Shown here: one piece after another, positions 25,956 to 33,700 of the stretch
Numbering within the stretch: position 1 is the first letter of the stretch
Layout: every line of letters starts with the position of its first letter
Assembly (NCBI GenBank): GCA_036567965.1
Contig: DATCTN010000015.1
Span: 81,431 to 145,430, forward strand
DNA: 64,000 bases
Reading direction: 5' to 3'
Source of the DNA: Candidatus Kryptoniota bacterium
GTDB taxonomy: Bacteria; Bacteroidota; Ignavibacteria; Kryptoniales; JAKASW01
Notes under the pieces: generated by a model
The model's input: the letters and a program-made list of their open reading frames with translations, nothing else
Told to the model about the DNA's origin: nothing
The model's database searches: none
Position numbers and translations under genes: made by a program

Positions 25956-27161
25956 TCAACTGGACAACAAGCTGCTCGGCCTGTAAGCGTCGCCGTTGGA
26001 GCGTCGCATGATCTGGAGAAACTCCGCGATGAGGTATTTCCCGACGCGTTCTGAAAACTCAATCGGTCCCAGCGGGTAATTCGTCCCGAGCTTCATTGCG
26101 AGGTCTATGTCCTCTTCACCCGCGACTCCCTCCTCAAGCATGAAGAACGCTTCGTTCACGATCATGGATACCGTCCTCGCGAGTATGAGCCGCTGGCTGT
26201 CGTTTAAATGGTTTTTAGTCTCGATTCTCCCGCTGATCTTGTGAGCCATCTCGCGGAGAGATTCGCTTATCGATCCTTCTCGGCGGTCAATCTTGAGAGC
26301 GACTTTAGGAGACTTCTCGTCGTAAGTATAAAACCCGGAGCCGGATTTTCGCCCGAGGAATCCCGATTCCACCATTTTTTGCTGAAGTAATACGGGACGA
26401 AAGCGCGGCTCGTGGAAGAATTGTTCGTAAATGGATTTCGATACGTGGAAATTCACATCGATGCCGACAAGATCCAGGAGACGGAACGGGCCCATCGGGA
26501 AGTTCGCCGCCTCGAACGCGTAATCGATCTCTTCCACACTTCCCATTCTTTCGGAAAGAAACCGGAGCGGTTCAAGATAGAAATGCCGCGCGCATCGGTT
26601 AACCACGAAACCGGGAGTGTCGCGCGCTACTATAGGAGTCTTGCCTATCTGGCGTACGATTTGTGAAAGCTCTACCAGGATTTCATCCGCGAGGAAATCG
26701 GTTTTGACAACTTCTACGAGTTTCATTTTGTGTGCGGGATTGAAGAAATGAAGACCGGCTATTCTGTTCTTGTGCACGCTCCCGCTCGCGATTGCACCGA
26801 TGGACAGGCTCGACGTGTTGGAAGTCAGAGGGACGTCGGCGGAACAGATCTGATCAAGCTTTGAAAACAGTCCCTGCTTGACGAGCAAGTCTTCGGTTAC
26901 CGCCTCGATGACGAGATGCACCTCCGAGAAATCCGAGAGCTCTGTTCTGGGATGGATCCGGGCGATGGAAGCCTGGGCGTCTTCGGGTTTCGTTCTTTCC
27001 TTTTCCACGTCTCTCTGAAATTCGGTCCCGATGACCTCGAGCGACCTGGCGACTATCTCCTTGGAGACATCGTAGAGAAGCACTTCCCAACCGCTTCGTG
27101 AGAAGGCCATCGCGATTCCGGCGCCCATGGTGCCGGTGCCGACTATTCCGACGGCTTTCAT
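25956..27161 (-). CDS. 3-hydroxyacyl-CoA dehydrogenase (PaaH-like)
   Basis: This 401-residue protein has an N-terminal NAD-binding Rossmann domain (GIVGTGTMGAGIA), the family motifs AVTEDLLVK, SNTSSLSI, HFFNPAHKMKLVEV and DTPGFVVNR, and two consecutive C-terminal helical domains. It oxidises a 3-hydroxyacyl-CoA to the 3-keto form with NAD. Its start and the stop of the PaaA-like gene share one base (TGATG), implying coupled translation. In the phenylacetate pathway PaaH makes 3-oxoadipyl-CoA, which fits the nearby thiolase, but a general beta-oxidation role is possible. Confidence 0.88.
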   Translation of the reverse strand: MKAVGIVGTGTMGAGIAMAFSRSGWEVLLYDVSKEIVARSLEVIGTEFQRDVEKERTKPEDAQASIARIHPRTELSDFSEVHLVIEAVTEDLLVKQGLFSKLDQICSADVPLTSNTSSLSIGAIASGSVHKNRIAGLHFFNPAHKMKLVEVVKTDFLADEILVELSQIVRQIGKTPIVARDTPGFVVNRCARHFYLEPLRFLSERMGSVEEIDYAFEAANFPMGPFRLLDLVGIDVNFHVSKSIYEQFFHEPRFRPVLLQQKMVESGFLGRKSGSGFYTYDEKSPKVALKIDRREGSISESLREMAHKISGRIETKNHLNDSQRLILARTVSMIVNEAFFMLEEGVAGEEDIDLAMKLGTNYPLGPIEFSERVGKYLIAEFLQIMRRSNGDAYRPSSLLSS

Positions 27162-28027
27162 CAGCCTGAGATCACTCCGTCCTCTTCAATCCGTTCCCAT
27201 TCGGCTTTCCAATTGGGAAGGTGAAGTCCCCACTCGCCGCATTTCAATCTGACTTCTTCTGAAAACGCTTTTCTCACATCGTCGTTGTCTCTTTGCTTCA
27301 ATCCGTATTTCCTGTAAACCTGGTTGCGATTTGTTTTCGGCTTTCCGAATATGTTCATCGTACGCGGGTACCATCTTTCGAGTGCGGACTGGATCTCCGC
27401 CCTGGTCGGCTTGTCGAGGGCCATCTTCTTCACCCAGTAATCGCCGTGGTTGACATGCATCATTTCTTCCTTGAAGATGCGTTCGATCTCCCTCTTCCAC
27501 GGGCCGTAAGTAGACTTTTTCACGTCTTCAAGCTGGTGACCCGCGCCGCGGTCCATGCAGAACTGAAACATCACAAAATCGGCCCATGAGTCTATCGGAT
27601 AATAAAAAATATTTACTCTCCTGTCGTCAGCAGCTCGCCTGTCCTTCAGGTCGTCGCCCTTAGTCTCGATGCGGAGGGTATAGTCATGCTTCGATACGTG
27701 CGAGTCGACATCGATGCCGATGTCTTCAAGAAGTCTGTACATCGCGCGCGCGTGACGGACTTCATCTTTCACGATATTAGCGACGGCAAGTTTCTCCTCG
27801 GTTGTCGGCGCCTGCATGATCCAGGGAACGTAGCCGAATGCGCCGGCGAGTTCAGAGTCCGCCTGCTGCAGCATTAGATTGACGAGGTTGAGATAATAAT
27901 CATCGCTCATCTCGTCGGTTGTCTCAATCGATTCACCCTTTCTAAATTTCTCCAACATCCGATTTTCGCGCTCACTGTTGGCGAGACGCGACGGATTCCT
28001 GTATGACAGAGGATTTGTGTCCGTCAT
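27161..28027 (-). CDS. PaaA-like diiron protein (phenylacetyl-CoA epoxidase A-subunit family)
   Basis: This 288-residue ferritin-like helical protein belongs to the PaaA/PaaC family. Six residues fit the PaaA diiron ligand pattern: E59 (ADSELAG), E89 and H92 (KDEVRHA), D150 (SWADFV), E188 and H191 (EEMMHVNHG). STYGPW and RWYPRTMNIFG also match PaaA. In known systems PaaA is the catalytic subunit of PaaABCE, which epoxidises phenylacetyl-CoA. No PaaB, PaaC, PaaD or PaaE is present in the window, so either those lie elsewhere or this is a stand-alone variant. GAGGAAG precedes the ATG. Confidence 0.75.
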   Translation of the reverse strand: MTDTNPLSYRNPSRLANSERENRMLEKFRKGESIETTDEMSDDYYLNLVNLMLQQADSELAGAFGYVPWIMQAPTTEEKLAVANIVKDEVRHARAMYRLLEDIGIDVDSHVSKHDYTLRIETKGDDLKDRRAADDRRVNIFYYPIDSWADFVMFQFCMDRGAGHQLEDVKKSTYGPWKREIERIFKEEMMHVNHGDYWVKKMALDKPTRAEIQSALERWYPRTMNIFGKPKTNRNQVYRKYGLKQRDNDDVRKAFSEEVRLKCGEWGLHLPNWKAEWERIEEDGVISG

Positions 28028-28099
28028 GATTTCTTCCTCTCTATCTTTTGCGTCACGGCTTGTAGGCCGCGGCCGCGCCTTTCTCCGGAACTCAGGCGG

Positions 28100-28879
28100 T
28101 CATCTTCCCCTGAATTTCGGGGACCGTTTTTCAACAAATGCCCGGATCGCTTCGCTCGAATCGTCCGTTCGTCCGGCAATTTCCTGCAAGTACGTCTCGT
28201 ATTCAAGGCTTTCCTCGAGCGATCTTCCGGAGGAACGGTTCATCATTTTCTTAATCATCGAGTATGCCACGGTCGGGCCGCTGGCAAACTGGTGCAATAT
28301 TTTTCCTGACTCGGAGGCAAACGCGTCGGATGCGAAAACCCTGTTGACAAGTCCCAATTGGAGCGCTTCATCTGCTGCGACGTCATTTCCGAGAGCGGCC
28401 AGTTCGAACGCCTTCTTCTGTCCGATGATTGCCGGGAGGAAGAAGCTCGAGCCGGAGTCCGGCACCAGTCCGATTTTCACGAAAGCCTGTATGAATTTCG
28501 CGTCCGAACTCATGATTATGAAATCGCATGCCAGGGCGAGGCTCATTCCAGCGCCGGCGGCCACTCCGTTCACAAGCGCGACAACCGGCTTACGCATCGA
28601 GGTAATCTGCCGGATGATCGGATTATACCGCCGCCTCAGCGAATCTGCGAATGACCTTCCGGGCGAAACTTCTTTCAGATCCTGTCCCGCGGAGAATGCG
28701 CGCCCGTTCCCCGTGATGGAGACACACCTGACATTTTCGTCCTTTGAAAAATCTCTGAGGACTGAAAATATTTCTTCGGTCATCTCCTCGTTAAATGCGT
28801 TGAGCGAGTCGGGCCTGTTCAGCGTCAGTCGACCGACTCCTTCGCCCGACTCAACGAGGATAGTCTGGAGTTCAGCCAT
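28100..28879 (-). CDS. Enoyl-CoA hydratase/isomerase (PaaG-like crotonase)
   Basis: This 259-residue crotonase has oxyanion-hole motifs FSAGQDLKEV and VNGVAAGAGMSLALACD. FVKIGLVPDSGSSFFLP carries an Asp where hydratases have Glu, as in PaaG, the 1,2-epoxyphenylacetyl-CoA isomerase. It probably rearranges an acyl-CoA double bond or epoxide. I start it at the ATG of MAELQ, two codons after another possible ATG. This overlaps the pseudouridine synthase gene by 8 bp. The 72-bp gap to the PaaA-like gene has no obvious terminator. Confidence 0.82.
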   Translation of the reverse strand: MAELQTILVESGEGVGRLTLNRPDSLNAFNEEMTEEIFSVLRDFSKDENVRCVSITGNGRAFSAGQDLKEVSPGRSFADSLRRRYNPIIRQITSMRKPVVALVNGVAAGAGMSLALACDFIIMSSDAKFIQAFVKIGLVPDSGSSFFLPAIIGQKKAFELAALGNDVAADEALQLGLVNRVFASDAFASESGKILHQFASGPTVAYSMIKKMMNRSSGRSLEESLEYETYLQEIAGRTDDSSEAIRAFVEKRSPKFRGR

Positions 28880-29669
28880 GGGCATAAGCCGGTGTGCCCG
28901 GGAGTTTAAATTTCCGAAGATAGTTGAGTACCGAACGCATATCCTTCGGGAGTTCGGACTCAAACGTAACCCGCTTGCCGGATTTGGGATCCATGAATGA
29001 AATCGACTCCGCGTGAAGTGCTGTCCTCGAGAGAAGCGGTTTCTCGTCGCCTTCGGAGAAATAGCGCGATTTGACCTGGGAAAGGAAGAATGGCCTGCCG
29101 TCCCCGTAAACCTTATCGCACATTACCGGAAGTCCAATAGACGCGAGGTGTACCCTGATCTGATGAGTTCTCCCGCTTTCGGGTTTTGCTTCCACAAGGG
29201 CGTACCCATTGAACATTTCGACGACCTTGTAATTTGTAACCGAAGGTTTCCCGTGTTTCTTGTTAATCTTCATAACGCCCGGATGTGTCTGGCTTTCAGA
29301 AATGGGGGCCTCTATTTTCCCCTCGGCCTCATCGGGATTCCCAACCGCGATCGCGACGTATCTCTTTTCAACTTCCCTTCCTTCAAACTGGGTGTTAAGT
29401 GCCGCATGAGTTTCGGCGTTCTTCGCGAATATTATCGTCCCGCTTGTTTCCTTGTCTATCCGGTGTACCACGAAGATCTCGCCGAATTCCTCCTTCAGCA
29501 TGTTATACAGGTTTATCAGCGATTGGTTGTACCTGTCGGGAAGCACGAGAAGATGGGCCGGTTTATTGATCACGATGATGTTATCATCTTCGAACACGAT
29601 CTCGCCGTTCCTCGATCTTATCACGAAATCAAGTTTTCGCTTCATGGGACCACTCATTCCAGAAATCAT
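28872..29669 (-). CDS. RluA-family pseudouridine synthase
   Basis: This 265-residue protein has the RluA/RluD catalytic motif HRIDKETSG with D72, then GRTHQIRVHLASIGLPVMCD. It converts uridine to pseudouridine in rRNA or tRNA. There is no S4 domain at the N-terminus, unlike RluD. It overlaps both flanking crotonase genes (4 bp and 8 bp), so an RNA-modifying enzyme is translationally tied to a catabolic operon. The exact RNA target is unknown. Confidence 0.88.
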   Translation of the reverse strand: MISGMSGPMKRKLDFVIRSRNGEIVFEDDNIIVINKPAHLLVLPDRYNQSLINLYNMLKEEFGEIFVVHRIDKETSGTIIFAKNAETHAALNTQFEGREVEKRYVAIAVGNPDEAEGKIEAPISESQTHPGVMKINKKHGKPSVTNYKVVEMFNGYALVEAKPESGRTHQIRVHLASIGLPVMCDKVYGDGRPFFLSQVKSRYFSEGDEKPLLSRTALHAESISFMDPKSGKRVTFESELPKDMRSVLNYLRKFKLPGTPAYAHG

Positions 29670-30457
29670 TTTCCTTTCCAGCGGGGTTTCCGTTTTTCCG
29701 AAAACGCTTTCATACCTTCCTTCTGATCCTCGCTCGAAAAGAGCATATAGAAATTTTTTCGTTCAAACTCGAGACCTTCCTTGAGCGGCAGCTCGAAGCT
29801 TTTCAGCACGGATTCCTTCGCAAGTTTCACAGCTGACGCCGGCTTCGAGGCAATGAGAAGCGCGAGCTTCTTCGCTTCATCGAGAAGAAGTTCGTCGGGT
29901 ACGACTTTATTGACCAGGCCGCGCAGCGCTGCTTCTTCCGCGCCGATAGTCTCTCCGGTCAGAACTATTTCCATCGCCCTGTATTTTCCAACAGTTCTCG
30001 CGAGCCTTTGGGTTCCTCCCGCTCCCGGGATTACACCGATATTGATCTCCGGCTGTCCGAACTTCGCCGACTCGGAGGCGATAATAATGTCGCACGTCAT
30101 CGCAAGCTCGCAGCCGCCACCGAGAGCGAAGCCGCTCACTGCGGCAATGATCGGCTTCTTGATTCGTCTTATCCTTTCCCAGACACTGAAGTTGTCACGG
30201 GTGAGCATTTCAATGGTTCCCGATTCGGCCATCTCTTTTATATCTGCACCTGCTGCGAACGCTTTCTCGTTCCCCGTTATCACAATGCAATTGATTTTCG
30301 TATCCGCGTCGAGTTCTTCGAGACAATTTGCGAGCTCAATCATCAGCCCGTGATTTAGCGCGTTGAGCACTTCGGGACGATGAAGCTGCACAATAGCAAT
30401 TGGTTCTTCTATGGTGAGGATGACGCTTTGGCCAACAGGATACTTCCGAGTCTCCAT
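29666..30457 (-). CDS. Enoyl-CoA hydratase (PaaF-like crotonase)
   Basis: This 263-residue crotonase has both hydratase glutamates in place: FALGGGCELAMTCD and the segment QPEINIGVIPGAGGTQRL. It hydrates a trans-2-enoyl-CoA to a 3-hydroxyacyl-CoA. It is the first gene of the minus-strand cluster. The ATG at 30457 has GGAG 5 nt upstream, and the predicted transcription start at about 30478 lies downstream of the alternative GTG at 30481. The C-terminal FSEKRKPRWKGK is typical of the family. Confidence 0.9.
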   Translation of the reverse strand: METRKYPVGQSVILTIEEPIAIVQLHRPEVLNALNHGLMIELANCLEELDADTKINCIVITGNEKAFAAGADIKEMAESGTIEMLTRDNFSVWERIRRIKKPIIAAVSGFALGGGCELAMTCDIIIASESAKFGQPEINIGVIPGAGGTQRLARTVGKYRAMEIVLTGETIGAEEAALRGLVNKVVPDELLLDEAKKLALLIASKPASAVKLAKESVLKSFELPLKEGLEFERKNFYMLFSSEDQKEGMKAFSEKRKPRWKGK

Positions 30458-30484
30458 CAACGCTCCGATGTTGGTGTGCACGCA

Positions 30485-30513
30485 AATTTAGATCGGACTT
30501 AAAAAAGAAACAA
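30485..30513 (-). promoter_or_regulatory. Sigma-70-like promoter of the catabolic operon
   Basis: On the minus strand TTGTTT (30513-30508) and TAAATT (30490-30485) are separated by 17 nt. This gives a leader of about 20 nt before the PaaF-like ATG. No operator dyad for a PaaR/TetR-type regulator was recognised. Confidence 0.45.
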
Positions 30514-30726
30514 GAGTAGGCGCTGGATAGTGACGGAAGAATCGGAACTCCACATTCAAAGAAAATCAGGTTGAGAGGATTCCGCACGAAGATGTGTGAA
30601 GTCCGGCCTAATGTAATATTGCCCAAATTCAGAACGGCAGGATTGCAATTTCGGCCAAAACAGTTGTTCCTTGAATCCTTTCCTTTTAATTTCCTCGCAT
30701 ATCATATCAATTGATGGGTGGCTGAA

Positions 30727-33700
30727 ATGAAAAGGTCTGCTCTTTTTTTGTTCGCTGTCCTGTCATATCTCCCCGGGACAGTTACTTCACAACAAACGAA
30801 TGAACCGTTGAGAGTCCTTTCCGCGACTCCGAGCGGGGCGACAGAGACCCGCGACCAGTCTCACGCAATCGTCGTCATCTTCAACAAGGCGATGGTTCCA
30901 CTTCAGGAAGTCCCGGTGGGCGAAGGGTCGGGTCCGCTTGTCATCGAGCCGCAAATAAAGGGACGGTATCGATGGCTTGGAACGACCACGCTGACATTCT
31001 GGCCGAACGACACCCTCCCCTATGCAACTGCGTACACCGCGCGTGTGCCGGCCGGAACAAAGGCGCTGGACGGGAGCACGCTCAGCCAGGATTACACCTG
31101 GACATTCGAAACGCCTCGTCCACAATTAATCAGAACACTCCCCAGGGACAATGCAACGTATATACGGCCGGAGACAAAGATTTATTTACAGTTCAACGAG
31201 CCGATGGATCCGTCGCGTGCCGCGCCATACATATCGATAATGAAATCCAACGGCACCGTCCTGATGACGGTTCCGTCACAGGTTAGGTATCCAACTGGCG
31301 ACGAGCTCGACAAGTTCGGATGGGACAACCTCGCGAAAAATATTCTGCTCGTCGTTCCGACGGACAAGCTGGAAGGTGGATCCAAGTACTTCGTTCAACT
31401 TAAGGCAGGACTTCCCGGTGTCGTGGGGAATCTCGGGCTCGCGGCTGACAAGGTTATTACATTTTCGACTCCGGGCGATTTCAAATTCGAGGGTTTAAGT
31501 AGTGAGAGCATCAGACCTGATGGAGCTCTGACACTCGTGTTCTCAAACCCGGTTGACATGAAGGAGCTGGTACAGCATTTATCGTTCAGTCCGGGAATCG
31601 AGATTCCGTCCGAATATTCCGAAGGGTATTACGGAACGCGGACGCGCACGTCGCTTTATCTCGATTTCTTGCCGGACACAACCTATTCCCTTAAGATCGA
31701 CGGCGCGTTGAAGGATGAATTTGGAAATTCCCTGGGACAGGATATATCCGTTTCTTTCTCGACGGGTTCATACACCTCGAGGCTCTACATGGCAGGCGGC
31801 GAAGGAACCATTGAGGCGTATGGCAAGATGCGATATCCGATTGCCGTAAGAAATTTGGAGAGTTTCAGACTGCGGCTGGCATCGATTCCTGTAGACAGCG
31901 TTATACCTTACTTCATATCCGGTCATTTCGACCAGTGGGTAAATGTGGACCGGAAAGTGGATTTGAAGATTAAGAACAACACCCTCTCGCATATCACGTT
32001 CAAAGCCGACGAACCGTTGGGCGGAAAGAAGTTCGGGTTTATCGGTGCAGAAATCAGCGAGCCGGTACCGGCTATCAACGACTTCGGACCTTCGAGCGCA
32101 TTTCTGCAGGTGACGAGTCTCGGGATTACAGCCAAGTTTTCGCCGGAAAATAATCTCGTCTGGGTCACACATTTGCAGGATACGAAACCGGTAGCAGGTG
32201 CCGAGGTACAGGTAAGGGACGATCAAAACAGAGTTCTGTGGAAAGGCTCGACCGATACTTCAGGGCTTGCAACAACACCGGGTTGGGGTACACTCGGAAT
32301 GAAACCGAAAGAGTATCAACAGCCTCGCATATGGATCTTCGCACGCGAGGGGGAAGACTGGGCTTTTACACGAAATGAAGAAGGAACCGGTATCGATCCA
32401 TGGAGATTCGGCATCAATTACGACTGGCGCCCCCAATACCAGAGCCTCTCGGGCACTGTATTCACTGACCGGGGTTTGTACCGGGCCGGCGAGGAGGTCC
32501 AGATTAAGGGAATCGTCAGACAAAGAATATCGGATGACTGGAAATTGCCGGTAGGAAGAAAAGTCCTCGTCGCAGTAATGGACCCGATGAACGAAGAGGT
32601 CCAAACCGACACGATGACCGTCTCTCCTTTCGGATCATTCGATCTCTCCTTCGAGATGAGTCCCAACGCTCATCTCGGCGACTACAGGATACATGTCTTC
32701 ACCAGGAAGTCGGGGCTCGAGTACGGAGGTTCCGAATACGATTACGAAGACGAAGATCAGAAGAAGAGTCCTGAAGGGATGATCGAAGTCGCGTCGGGTA
32801 GTTTCCGTGTCGAAGCATTTCGACCCGCTGAATCCGAAGTGAGCGTACGTTTCCTCGCAAACGGCACTCCCGATCAGCCGTCTTATACGATGGGCGACAC
32901 CGCACGCGGAACTATTTCGGCGAGGTATCTTTTCGGCGCGCCGATGAGGAACGACAAGGTATCATGGGCACTCCGTGCGTTTCCAGGATCATTCGATCCG
33001 CCCGGTTATCCGGATTACTCATTCGGTCCATCATGGTGGGACGTAGAAAGAAGCGAGACGATGCTCGCATCAGTCGACACGACACTCGATGACCACGGAA
33101 TGCTTGCGATCAGTTTTCCCATTGGAAAGGATCGGCTCAAGGGGACGCAGAATCTTCTTCTCGAGGCGACTGCCACCTCTCAAAGCAGACGAAGTGTGAC
33201 AGGAAGGGCGAGTGTTTTGCTTCACGGTGGACAATTCTATATCGGCATAAGAGAGTCCAATTTCTTCAACAAGCTCGGCGACACTTTGCGTTTCGATCTA
33301 ATTGCGTCGCGGCCAGACGGATCGCTTATCCAGGGAGAAGACCTTCATGTCTCGATTGTAAAGCGGCAGTGGATCTCGGTCCGAAGGGCAGAGACCGACG
33401 GCCGTTACTACTGGCAGACGGACAAGATTGATTCAATCTTGCAGGATTTCACAGTACCGTCCGGCAGTTCCCCGCGAGAAGGAGAATACGTTCCCAAGCA
33501 TGCCGGATATTACCTGATAAACGTTCGCTCGACGGATTCGATGGGCAACCCGATAGAATCAGGAAACGACTTCTATGTGACGGGTTCCAGCTACATTGCC
33601 TGGCAGCGCTCCGATGATGACCGTATCGATCTTGTCTCAGATCGGAAAAGCTACAAGCCATTCGACGTTGCGCACGTGATGGTTAAATCTCCTTACGAGA

